A model generated the notes under the pieces. That model did no database searches and had not been told where the DNA came from. It was given only the letters and a program-made list of their open reading frames with translations. A stretch of 35,499 bases of DNA from Gammaproteobacteria bacterium (GTDB lineage: Bacteria; Pseudomonadota; Gammaproteobacteria; SZUA-229), in the NCBI GenBank assembly GCA_029882355.1, contig JAOUKV010000030.1, positions 1 through 35,499 on the forward strand, read 5' to 3'. Shown here in pieces: positions 26,504 to 33,439 of the stretch. The position numbers and the translations under genes are program-made. How positions within the stretch are numbered: position 1 is the stretch's first letter; each line of letters opens with the position of its first letter.

Positions 26504-26893
26504 CTATAGTAAGTGCTTCCATACTAAATATCCTATTGAAGCTGCGCCCAATAATACGCTGATGCCAAGTAAATAAGGATTGAGTGGTACAACCTTCGCG
26601 ATAGGACTACCACATGCTTTTACAATACCTCCGAGGCCAGTTTTTGCCAAAAACGCACTCGTGACTATGCCTATAACGCTTAGCCTAGTGCCCTCAAGTT
26701 CTACGTCATTTAGCGGCCCCCTGTATTTCTTCTTTAAATCAGCTATATACTGCTCTGTATCCACAGACTTTTCTTTAGTTTTAGCCTTTTGAACGATTGG
26801 CTCATTATTTTTAGTCGTCTGCTGTTTAACCTCCTTAACTTTCTCTTTGGAAGGTTTGTAGGTGTATTTAGGTTTTTCTAATGACTTATGCAT
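26504..26893 (-). CDS. cassette protein with charged N-terminus and C-terminal membrane helices
   Basis: A 129-residue protein. Residues 1-55 are very rich in Lys, Thr, Glu and Gln and probably disordered or coiled. The rest holds one or two hydrophobic helices (around SVIGIVTSAFLAKTGLGG, and LLGISVLLGAASIGYLVW at the C-terminus). The only usable ATG lies inside the recombination core GTTATGC of the upstream attC, so any ribosome site must come from that attC or be absent. Function unknown. Confidence 0.6.
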   Translation of the reverse strand: MHKSLEKPKYTYKPSKEKVKEVKQQTTKNNEPIVQKAKTKEKSVDTEQYIADLKKKYRGPLNDVELEGTRLSVIGIVTSAFLAKTGLGGIVKACGSPIAKVVPLNPYLLGISVLLGAASIGYLVWKHLL

Positions 26894-26976
26894 AACGTTT
26901 GAAGTAAGTAGCGGCGTAAATATCTAACAGGAAACACATATTTGGTTAGCCCGTCTACTTGACTGATTTGTTAGGC
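26890..26976 (-). repeat. attC site 4 (class I, 87 bp)
   Basis: Outer cores GCATAAC (26890-26896) and GTTAGGC (26970-26976). It differs from site 1 at a handful of positions. The start codon of the gene to its left lies within its left core. Confidence 0.88.
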
Positions 26977-27560
26977 CCTCTGTTAGCACGCTTATATTTA
27001 TTTTGATACTCGCGCCTTTGTTTTGTGATTTCATAAAGAACTATCCCGCTAGTTGTGCCTAGATTTAGACTTTCTATCATCCCAAACATGGGGATTGAAA
27101 TGCAATATTTGCTTCTTTCAACTGCCTCGTCACTAATTCCTCGTGATTCGTTACCAAACCAAACTGCTAGCTTTGAATCTGTATATTCTGCTTCGTGAAG
27201 AATAACATTTTCTTTTCCTTTTACATGTGGTGATGTAACTATAGATGCAAATCTGTTTTGTTCTAAATGATCTAGGCATTGTTTAGTGCTATCGAAACGT
27301 TTTACAAAGCTCCATTTGATAGCCGACACTGATGATTTACTTAATGATTTTCTTTCTCTCATTTCTTGCCAATCTTCTGGCAAAGCATTCCGAGGGTCAA
27401 CAATGTATGTTTTTTCAACGCCCAAGGCGTTTACATTACGAATTACCGTGCCTATATTTTTTATATCATTCGGTTGCTCAATAACCGCGATAAGATTCTT
27501 GCAGCGATAATCTTTTATTTCATCGGCTCGTTGCCTAGCTGTACTTTTTGTTGATTCCAT
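26955..27560 (-). CDS. SpoU/TrmH-family RNA 2'-O-methyltransferase (cassette-borne)
   Basis: A 201-residue knot-type methyltransferase. Motif 1 is NDIKNIGTVIRNVNALGV (Asn and Arg of the catalytic centre). Motif 2 is WFGNESRGIS, and motif 3 is SIPMFGMIESLNLGTTSGI, the SAM-binding knot. It would methylate a ribose 2'-OH in tRNA or rRNA; the target cannot be told. Its last residues (PNKSVK) and stop codon are encoded by the start of attC site 4. This is the most clearly enzymatic cargo in the array. Confidence 0.9.
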   Translation of the reverse strand: MESTKSTARQRADEIKDYRCKNLIAVIEQPNDIKNIGTVIRNVNALGVEKTYIVDPRNALPEDWQEMRERKSLSKSSVSAIKWSFVKRFDSTKQCLDHLEQNRFASIVTSPHVKGKENVILHEAEYTDSKLAVWFGNESRGISDEAVERSKYCISIPMFGMIESLNLGTTSGIVLYEITKQRREYQNKYKRANRGPNKSVK

Positions 27561-27634
27561 TAATGACTCGATTGTTTCTTTTAAGGCCTAACGTTTGAGG
27601 TAAGCAGCGGCATAAATATGTTGCAGGAAACACA

Positions 27635-27637
27635 TAT
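27635..27637. repeat. 3-bp target-site duplication of the IS3 element (left copy)
   Basis: TAT at 27635-27637 and at 28902-28904. The intact class I attC reads ACACATATTTGG, with a single TAT at this point. Confidence 0.85.
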
Positions 27638-28901
27638 GGAACCTTCCCCAGTTTTGAACACATCCTTTGTTATCATTATTTCATTTAACCCATTATTACT
27701 TCATAATCGTTTGGCGTCAAATAGTCTAATGACGAATGAATTCTTTTTGAGTTATAAAACCTAACGTACTCAATAATGACGGCTCGTAATTCACCTTCAG
27801 TTGTATATTCATTTTTATGCACTCTCTCAGCTTTAAACTGATGAAAGAATGATTCCATTTCTGCATTATCGTTCATTATGCCTTTACGATTTAAACTTTG
27901 TATTACACCCTGTTTTTTTAACCAGTCCCTGTATTTATAAGCAACATATTCAGAACCTCTATCAGAATGAAAATACAATCCCGATTGAACCAGTCGTTTA
28001 CTCGCTGCGCGTTTAAATGCAGTGAGTGATAGATCAACATTGCGCTTTACCGATAATGACCAGCCCACGATCTTACGTGAAAACTTATCCATAATCACAG
28101 CCAGATACCGCCACTCTTTGTTTGCCCGCAAGTAGGTTACATCCCCGACCCAAATCTGATTCGGCCCCGTAGCTTCGATTTTATGTATCTTGTTACCAAT
28201 ACTGGCATAGAAGCGATCATGTGCAGTATGGTTATTGTAGATACACGCACAGCGGGCTTTTAGATTACATTCTTGCATGAGCCTGGCTATTCGATTCTTT
28301 CCTGTAATGGTACCTTGTTGTTTCAGCAGCTGGTGTATTTTAGGGCTGCCGTAGATGCCATTGTACTCGTCAAATAACTTATGCACGTTTTGCTTTAGCT
28401 CTATATCGCGCATAGCATGGTCTGATTGTCCTCGCCTGCGCCACGAATAATAGCCTTCACGCGTGACATCGTATACATCACACAGCGTCTTGAGTTTGTA
28501 ATCATCGCGTTTCGAGTTTATGAATTCGAAGATTTCTTTTTTCGATCTGAACAGAATTGGATGCTTTTTTTTAGAATGTCATGCTTAATTAAGAGCTCAT
28601 CATGCTCTTTTTCAAGTTTCCGTAAGCGTTTTAGTTCGCTTTTCTCTTCTGCATCTAGCGTGATTTTATCTTTCTTTGCCATGATTATTCCGTCGTTAAG
28701 TTCTTTCTTCCAACGGTATAACATTACGGGGTGAATATCGAGCACATGAGCAACATCGCTGGCTTTTACCCTGGGTAATTCTCCTAATGCGACAGCAGTG
28801 GCTTTAAAGTCATCACCATACGTACCATATTTTGTTTTTCTAGCCATGTAACACCTCCAATAGTTTTAAAATTAGATGTGTTCAAAACTGGGGGAGGTTC
28901 C
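27638..28901 (-). mobile_element. complete IS3-family insertion sequence (1264 bp)
   Basis: The ends are 27-bp inverted repeats starting GGAACCT and running through CCCCAGTTTTGAACACATC, with one mismatch (position 8). A 3-bp TAT duplication flanks it. It carries overlapping orfA and orfB with an A-AAA-AAG slippery site between them. The ends lack the 5'-TG usual for IS3 elements. Intact DDE residues and matching ends suggest a recent and possibly active insertion into attC site 5. Confidence 0.95.
27685..28847 (-). CDS. IS3-family transposase OrfAB (programmed -1 frameshift product)
   Basis: OrfA runs from 28847 to 28518 (109 aa): a Transposase_8 helix-turn-helix (KASDVAHVLDIHPVMLYRWKKE) and a leucine-zipper-like coiled coil. 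OrfB continues in the -1 frame from the heptamer at 28536-28542. It reads EIFEFINSKRDDYKL and SWRRRGQSDHAM, then joins the frame annotated from the ATG at 28413. The DDE domain shows Asp in WVGDVTYLRA, Asp in HSDRGSEY and Glu in NDNAEMESFFHQFK. OrfB stops at 27685. OrfAB would catalyse IS circle formation and insertion; OrfA alone is usually a repressor. Confidence 0.93.
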
Positions 28902-28933
28902 TATTTGGTTAATCCGTCTGCTTGACTGATTTG

Positions 28934-29380
28934 TTAGAGCTTTGTTGGGTAAACTAAAAAATCAGATTCGCCTTTTTTATTTACAATTCTATATGTATGT
29001 TCTGACCCACAAGCATCAATGTCCCATGCATAATCAAAAAGACCAGATATAATATTTTGCTCGTTAATTTGAGGCTCATTTTTACCGAATTTTCTAGTTT
29101 TTATTATATGCAATGTTTTACATTCTTCAGGGCTTAGTCTTTCGTTTATAGATATGTAATCTAAAATCCATTGAATATCCGATGCCTTTAGTATTTTATT
29201 TGTAACATCAATGGGCGAATCACCATTCCAACTAGCTCGGAACTCGCTCAATAGCTCATTACTTAATTCGATTGTTTTACCATTTAAATAAAACACATTC
29301 TCTTCTCTGACCATTGTCTTTGATGCAGAAATACATCCAGAAAGAGTTAATGTTAGTAATATTGTAACTATGATTCTCAT
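28934..29380 (-). CDS. small lipoprotein, unknown function
   Basis: A 148-residue cassette protein with signal peptide and lipobox LSGC (Cys16). AAAGGAATATT gives a proper ribosome site. The mature domain has ELLSEFRASWNGDSPIDV, then KTLHIIKTRKFG and a final YRIVNKKGESDFLVYPTKL. There are two further cysteines (EECKT, DACGS). No family recognised. The stop codon falls inside the right core of attC site 5. Confidence 0.68.
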   Translation of the reverse strand: MRIIVTILLTLTLSGCISASKTMVREENVFYLNGKTIELSNELLSEFRASWNGDSPIDVTNKILKASDIQWILDYISINERLSPEECKTLHIIKTRKFGKNEPQINEQNIISGLFDYAWDIDACGSEHTYRIVNKKGESDFLVYPTKL

Positions 29381-29394
29381 AATATTCCTTTGCG

Positions 29395-29479
29395 CTCTAA
29401 CGTTCTAGCTAAGAGGCTCGGCGTTTTATGCCGAGTCCTGCCACGTTTTTTTGTGGCGCACTTGAGCGCCATGTTAGGT
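29395..29479 (-). repeat. attC site 6 (class IV, 85 bp)
   Basis: Outer cores CTCTAAC (29395-29401) and GTTAGGT (29473-29479). Two hairpins in a row: CTCGGC/GCCGAG and GCCAC/GTGGC. Closely similar to site 15. Confidence 0.87.
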
Positions 29480-29482
29480 TGT

Positions 29483-29965
29483 TTATTTTACATAAAGCCA
29501 TAATGTAAATATTAATATCCCGCTAATTATTAAAGCTAAATTATGTGATTTATATTGTGATACTAACTCGTTAATTATTACTGCCTGACTTGGTTGTTGA
29601 GGATTTACATAGATAGAAATCTCATCACCTTTTTGCCAAGCTCGCCAGAACATATCATCGTCTTTTGCTTCAATGCCAAAGTCATCTACTTCACAAACCC
29701 AAATATTTTGTAAATTAAAGCTAACAGCCTTAGATTTATAACTATTACTGTTGAAATTGTATTCATACTCTATCTCAGGGTAGTAATACTTAGCGATACT
29801 ATATGGTGAAAGGGCTACATCCTTCCATGATTCCTTTATAGATAAAATAATAGCACCTAATTTAACCCATTTATTTAATGAGCTATATTTATTCAACCTA
29901 AATATGCCTATAGCAGAAAGAGCTATAGCAATAGATAGAATTATATAGTGTGATTGAATACCCAA
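29483..29965 (-). CDS. DUF3592-like membrane protein
   Basis: About 160 residues. There is a transmembrane helix near the N-terminus (YIILSIAIALSAIGIF) and another at the very end (LALIISGILIFTLWLYV). Between them is a beta-rich domain (EIEYEYNFNSNSY, then WQKGDEISIYVNPQQPSQAVI) that fits the DUF3592 pattern with its YxNPxxP element. The TTG at 29965 is chosen because AAGGG lies just ahead. An ATG at 30046 would instead add 27 residues translated from the upstream attC. Start choice is uncertain. Confidence 0.65.
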   Translation of the reverse strand: MGIQSHYIILSIAIALSAIGIFRLNKYSSLNKWVKLGAIILSIKESWKDVALSPYSIAKYYYPEIEYEYNFNSNSYKSKAVSFNLQNIWVCEVDDFGIEAKDDDMFWRAWQKGDEISIYVNPQQPSQAVIINELVSQYKSHNLALIISGILIFTLWLYVK

Positions 29966-29989
29966 ATTTCCCTTCCCTGATCTTTTGTA

Positions 29990-30054
29990 ACCTAACGACC
30001 TAGCTAAGGGGCGCGGCGTTTTTTGCCGAGTCCCGCTTGAGCGCATTGTTATAT
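29990..30054 (-). repeat. attC site 7 (class III, 65 bp)
   Basis: Outer cores ACCTAAC (29990-29996) and GTTATAT (30048-30054). A short GCGGCG/loop hairpin lies inside. The right side reads TTGAGCGCATTGTTA, the same target context as the split site 8. Confidence 0.87.
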
Positions 30055-30527
30055 ATTTTTTTATTATATGCTTCAAGTATAAATGAAACATTCTTTTTCG
30101 CGTTGTAAATAATTAGAACAGTTTTTTTCATAGCTAGTGACTTAGTTACGCTGTTAGGTATTAAATTTGCATGATGGTTAAAATCCTCAGATTTATGCGT
30201 GAAAGCATATTGAAACATAAAATCAGGAGAAAGTTTTTTAAGGCTGGCATCTGTTACCTTTGCTTCAATAATTTCACCATGAATAAATGTGCTGCGTATA
30301 ACAAAATACCACCATATGTAAAATGGTGAACCTGTCAGAGAAACCACCCAAAAAAACTTGAACATTTGGACTTGGTCAGTAGTTAAATTATTGTACGGAA
30401 AGTGGAGAACTAACAATATCACGTAACCGACGATTGCGAAGAATATTGAGCCATAGAACAGAAGAAACATAGGATGCTCTGTATGTATAGTGTCCATGAA
30501 GGTAGGTGCTTGCCTATTGTTTTCCAT
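30000..30527 (-). CDS. two-helix membrane protein with attC-encoded tail
   Basis: A 175-residue cassette protein with two transmembrane helices (around FLLFYGSIFFAIVGYVILLV and FFWVVSLTGSPFYIWWYFV) and a C-terminal soluble beta domain (IEAKVTDASL, FMFQYAFTHK). It is DUF3592-like in layout, though not clearly that family. The last 14 residues, ALKRDSAKNAAPLS, and the TAG are read from its own attC (site 7). No Shine-Dalgarno sequence precedes the ATG. Confidence 0.62.
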   Translation of the reverse strand: MENNRQAPTFMDTIHTEHPMFLLFYGSIFFAIVGYVILLVLHFPYNNLTTDQVQMFKFFWVVSLTGSPFYIWWYFVIRSTFIHGEIIEAKVTDASLKKLSPDFMFQYAFTHKSEDFNHHANLIPNSVTKSLAMKKTVLIIYNAKKNVSFILEAYNKKIYNNALKRDSAKNAAPLS

Positions 30528-30598
30528 ATTTTTATATATAACGACCTAGCTAAGGGGCGCGGCGTTTTTTGCCGAGTCCCGCTTGAGCGCTTTATAGT

Positions 30599-30626
30599 TT
30601 GACCGTTCCATTAAATTCATTATTTT
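30599..30626 (+). promoter_or_regulatory. candidate promoter for the bridge RNA
   Basis: TTGACC (five of six to the -35 consensus) at 30599-30604, a 16-base spacer, then TATTTT (four of six to the -10) at 30621-30626. Initiation would fall near 30633, some 20 bases ahead of the target-loop stem. Confidence 0.45.
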
Positions 30627-30649
30627 ACCTTTCCTTGAATTGGGTGGAA

Positions 30650-30790
30650 CATACTTCTGCTGCCTACGAATATTGAGCGCCGAACATCTTATGTTCTTAA
30701 CAAGACGTTCGAGGCAGCAGAAGTGCTCTGTTTCAAAACGCATACTCAGGGATCGCCGTGCCACGACTATCTATAAGACCTGCGAGAGAC
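30650..30790 (+). ncRNA. IS110 bridge RNA with target- and donor-binding loops
   Basis: A 17-bp stem (30653-30670 with 30708-30724, one bulged A) encloses an internal loop topped by a 6-bp hairpin (GAACAT/ATGTTC, 30682-30696). The 5' side of the loop holds TTGAGCGC (30673-30680), identical to the left flank of the insertion (30583-30590). The 3' side holds TAACAAGACG (30698-30707), complementary to CGTCTTGTTA; the right flank reads CGTGTTGTTA. Further on, CTCAGGG (30745-30751) equals the element's right end (32121-32127). CTATAA (30771-30776) is complementary to its left end TTATAG (30592-30597). CGCA/TGCG (30739-30742, 30781-30784) may close this donor loop. Exact RNA ends are inferred. Confidence 0.82.
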
Positions 30791-30838
30791 GAGCGTTAAG
30801 CATGTTCCAGTACTCACTTTACACCTTGGAGGTGCGTG

Positions 30839-32101
30839 ATGAAAGCATTCAAAGTAGATGACTTTGCCGCATTAGTCGGTATCGACTGGGCAGACAAAAA
30901 GCACGATGTCTGTGAGATGCCCATTGATACCAAGCACTATCAGTTCTCTGTCATATCCAGCAAGCCTCAAGCATTACATGATTGGGCGATCGGTTTAAAG
31001 AAACGTTATCCGAATAAAAAAATTGCTGTCGCCTGTGAATTAAAAAAAGGGCCTCTAATATTTGCACTTAGCAAATACGAACATATCACTCTCTTTCCAA
31101 TCAACCCCTCCACTGTCGCCAAATACCGCAAAGCATTTTCAAACAGTGGCGCTAAAAACGATCCCAGTGATGCGCTGATCCAAACCGAGATATTAACGCT
31201 TCATATGGATAAATTAGTCGCTATCGTGCCAGAGTCACCTGACATACGGGCATTGGCTCAGTTGGTCGAGTATCGGCGAAAGCTGGTTCAGGACAGAGTG
31301 GATTTATCCAATAAGGTGACGGCCACATTAAAAAACTACTACCCACAAGTGCTTGATTGGTTTAAGGAAAAAGACACGGTGATATTCTGCGATTTTATTA
31401 CTCAATGGCCTACGTTGGCGGAGGCTAAGAAGGCTCGTAAGTTAACCTTGTTGAAATTTTTCAATCTCCACAACTCTCGTTATCCTTCGGTAAATGAAAA
31501 ATGAATAGAAGAAATCAAAGCGGCATGCCCACTCACCGATGATACCGGTGTGATTGAACCCAACGCTATGCTGGTAGAGGTACTCATTGCTCAGATGAAG
31601 GTGCTTCTTATTGGCATTGAGAATCTCGATAAAGCGATTAAAGATCGTTACCAATCACAAGCCGATAAAAGAATCTTTGATAGCTTCCCTGGTGCAGGCG
31701 CTCAGTTAGCACCACGTCTTCTTGTTGCCTTTGGTGTTAACCGTGATCGTTATGATATAGCCGATGAGGTACAGAAATATGTCGGTGTAGCTCCAGTTAT
31801 CGAGCAAAGCGGCCAGAAAAAATGGGTGCACTGGCGTTATAGCTGTCCAACCTTCCTACGACAAACTTTTGTTGAATGGGCTGGGCTATCAATACGGTAT
31901 TCATTTTGGGCTAAAGCCTATTACGATCAACAAATAAGTAAGGGCAAACCTCATAACACGGTGATACGAGCATTAGCATTCAAATGGATTCGAATTGCAT
32001 TTAGATGCTGGAAAAACAATACATCATACGATGAAACAACTTACCTTAATGCATTGAAAAAACGTGGCTCGCCGCTATTGAAATTTATGGTATCAGAGTA
32101 A
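30839..32101 (+). pseudogene. IS110-family DEDD recombinase interrupted by an in-frame TGA
   Basis: ATG at 30839 follows GGAGGT by five bases. The reading frame would give 420 residues but is cut by TGA at 31502-31504 after ...SVNEK. The same frame continues with IEEIKAACPLTDD to 32101, so this is one nonsense change (CGA or TGG to TGA). The N-terminal RuvC-like domain shows GIDWADKKHD (Asp16), ACELKKG and KNDPSDA. The C-terminal Transposase_20 part has DSFPGAGAQLAPRLL and QSGQKKWVHWRYSC with the candidate nucleophile Ser. Without readthrough the product lacks the serine domain and cannot act alone. Confidence 0.9.
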
Positions 32102-32143
32102 ATTTAGACTTGCTGTCCACCTCAGGGCGTGTTGTTATGCGCG

Positions 32144-32539
32144 CTACTCAACACAATAAATATCCCAGCTAACATCTATATTGAATAAGGAAAGCCTCTT
32201 CATAATTTCTGATGTTATCGTTGGGCCACCTTGTCCATCAGTTTCAAAATAACAAAATATATCAATTTCGCATTCTTGATTAGCCAGATAATCAATGGCT
32301 TTATTTTTGCCTTCAAGCACATCAAGAATTTTCATTAAATGAATTAGGTTTTCTTTTGAGTCAACAATACCTTTCGTAGTATAGAAAAAACGAGCATCTT
32401 CTCTCTCATGCTTATATTTAGAATCAGGATATTTTTCCAATACCGTCGATGGGTTTAATTCAAGTGAATTGCATATTTCCTGAGCCATGAGCTGCTTAGA
32501 GAAAACCCTTAGTGTTGCATATGTTTCAGTACAGCTCAT
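32144..32539 (-). CDS. DUF4279 family protein
   Basis: A 131-residue soluble cassette protein. It matches DUF4279 in TYATLRVFS near the start, an ICNSLELNPS helix, a Tyr/Phe-rich middle, IDIFCYFETDGQGGPTIT and a final SLFNIDVSWDIY. The family is often found as immunity-like or orphan proteins near polymorphic loci; its function is not known to me. AGAGATAGG precedes the ATG. Its 3' end lies directly at attC site 8, now occupied by the IS110 element. Confidence 0.82.
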   Translation of the reverse strand: MSCTETYATLRVFSKQLMAQEICNSLELNPSTVLEKYPDSKYKHEREDARFFYTTKGIVDSKENLIHLMKILDVLEGKNKAIDYLANQECEIDIFCYFETDGQGGPTITSEIMKRLSLFNIDVSWDIYCVE

Positions 32540-32555
32540 TGCCTATCTCTTCTGC

Positions 32556-32646
32556 GCATAACGTTTGAAATAAGGGGCGCGGCGCGTTTTCGGCGCAGCG
32601 TCCCAGCACACGCCTTTTGTGTGCGAACTTGATTGATTTGTTAGGT
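32556..32646 (-). repeat. attC site 9 (class II variant, 91 bp)
   Basis: Outer cores GCATAAC (32556-32562) and GTTAGGT (32640-32646). Same outer arms as sites 2, 3 and 11 but a different first hairpin (GGCGC-rich), followed by GCACAC/GTGTGC. Confidence 0.87.
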
Positions 32647-32690
32647 GTTTTATTGATTATAAGCATAGTTAGTAATTATTTGATATTGCC

Positions 32691-32936
32691 TTATTTGCTT
32701 TTAACAATATTAAGTTTTTTAGTATACCTATAAAAGAAGGCTCCTAAGATTAATGTTGCTATGAAAAATCCATAACCATCTTTGCCAGTGTATGTGCTTA
32801 TTATTTGTTCATTAGATGGAAATGGAACTAATAAATGAATAAGAAATATTATTAACCCATTTACTAAAAGGCCAATTGCGCACGCAGCAATGTATGCATA
32901 AAAGAAATGAGTTGTTTTGTATATTCCTTTATTCAT
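32691..32936 (-). CDS. small two-helix membrane protein
   Basis: An 81-residue cassette protein with helices at about 10-36 (FFYAYIAACAIGLLVNGLII) and 53-69 (GYGFFIATLILGAFFY), and a basic C-terminus (KKLNIVKSK). The AGGTG of the upstream attC core, GTTAGGTG, sits six to seven bases before the ATG and is the only ribosome-like site. Function unknown. Confidence 0.65.
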   Translation of the reverse strand: MNKGIYKTTHFFYAYIAACAIGLLVNGLIIFLIHLLVPFPSNEQIISTYTGKDGYGFFIATLILGAFFYRYTKKLNIVKSK

Positions 32937-32942
32937 TTATAC

Positions 32943-33029
32943 ACCTAACGTTTGAGGTAAGCAGCGGCATGAAAATATTTCAGGAAACACATATTTGGTT
33001 AGTCCGTCTGCTTGACTGGTTTGTTAGGT
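32943..33029 (-). repeat. attC site 10 (class I, 87 bp)
   Basis: Outer cores ACCTAAC (32943-32949) and GTTAGGT (33023-33029). Nearly identical to sites 1, 4 and the rebuilt site 5. Confidence 0.88.
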
Positions 33030-33328
33030 GATTTTACCCACCGATTTTTTGATATTGTTATCTTTGAATATTTAACTCGTAATATGTCACAAAACAACCA
33101 ACTTAAAACCAATAATGCAATATATAGTATTTCTTGTTTTATTACGATGATGAAAAAGAAACATACTACTGACAAAAATGCGATTGTGTTTATGAATGTA
33201 TAGAATGCGCCGCCAGCATGAACCTGTGAAGCGCAGTTAGAGCAAGTAACAGTTAGCAATGGACTTGAAATATACTTTTGCCAAGTAGTTATTGTATTCT
33301 TATTACAAGCTGGACATTCATATGCCAT
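32999..33328 (-). CDS. zinc-ribbon membrane protein with attC-encoded tail
   Basis: A 109-residue cassette protein. The N-terminus is a zinc ribbon (CPACNK, then CSNC about 25 residues later), followed by two transmembrane helices (TIAFLSVVCFFFIIVI and ILYIALLVLSWLFC). AAGGAATAACA is a good ribosome site. The last eight residues, NKPVKQTD, and the stop codon are translated from attC site 10. Similar zinc-ribbon/two-helix proteins are common and uncharacterised. Confidence 0.72.
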   Translation of the reverse strand: MAYECPACNKNTITTWQKYISSPLLTVTCSNCASQVHAGGAFYTFINTIAFLSVVCFFFIIVIKQEILYIALLVLSWLFCDILRVKYSKITISKNRWVKSPNKPVKQTD

Positions 33329-33343
33329 TGTTATTCCTTTTGC

Positions 33344-33433
33344 ACCTAACGTTTGAAATAAGGGGCTAGGCGGGCTTTATCGCCTAGTCCCAGCCCACGT
33401 TGTTTGTGGGCGAACTTGATTGACTTGTTAGGT
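33344..33433 (-). repeat. attC site 11 (class II, 90 bp)
   Basis: Outer cores ACCTAAC (33344-33350) and GTTAGGT (33427-33433). Two hairpins, CTAGGCG/CGCCTAG and CCCAC/GTGGG. Confidence 0.88.
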
Positions 33434-33439
33434 GTTTGC

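Larger units (their letters stand above)
27586..28939 (-). repeat. attC site 5 (class I), split by an IS3-family element
   Basis: The left part is 27586-27637 (GCCTAAC core onward) and the right part 28905-28939 (ending GTTAGAG). With the IS and one TAT copy removed, the two parts rebuild an 87-bp class I attC like sites 1, 4 and 10. Confidence 0.9.
30590..32129 (+). mobile_element. IS110-family element inserted in an attC core
   Basis: About 1.54 kb. It has no long terminal inverted repeats and no target duplication beyond a shared GCG (30587-30589 and 32127-32129), as expected for IS110 elements that recombine through a short core. Exact ends are ambiguous by 2-3 bases. A 249-bp non-coding stretch lies before the recombinase and only about 28 bp after it, the layout of the IS110 group rather than IS1111. 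The non-coding end carries a readable bridge RNA. It lies in the opposite orientation to the cassettes. Confidence 0.88.
30536..32140 (-). repeat. attC site 8 (class III), split by an IS110-family element
   Basis: The left part, 30536 to about 30589, matches site 7 almost base for base and ends ...CTTGAGCG. The right part, about 32128-32140, is CGTGTTGTTATGC. Joined, they rebuild a site of about 65 bp with the R''-side sequence TTGAGCGTGTTGTTATGC. Confidence 0.88.

Noticed and set aside
29966-30091. N-terminal extension of the DUF3592-like gene
   Set aside because: It is mostly attC site 7 sequence. A TTG with a Shine-Dalgarno-like run lies just inside the cassette, though an attC-located ATG cannot be ruled out.
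30546-30764. 72-aa minus-strand reading frame ending ALKRDSAKNAAPLS
   Set aside because: It runs antisense through the IS110 non-coding end and into the broken attC. It has no ribosome site, and its tail is just attC sequence.
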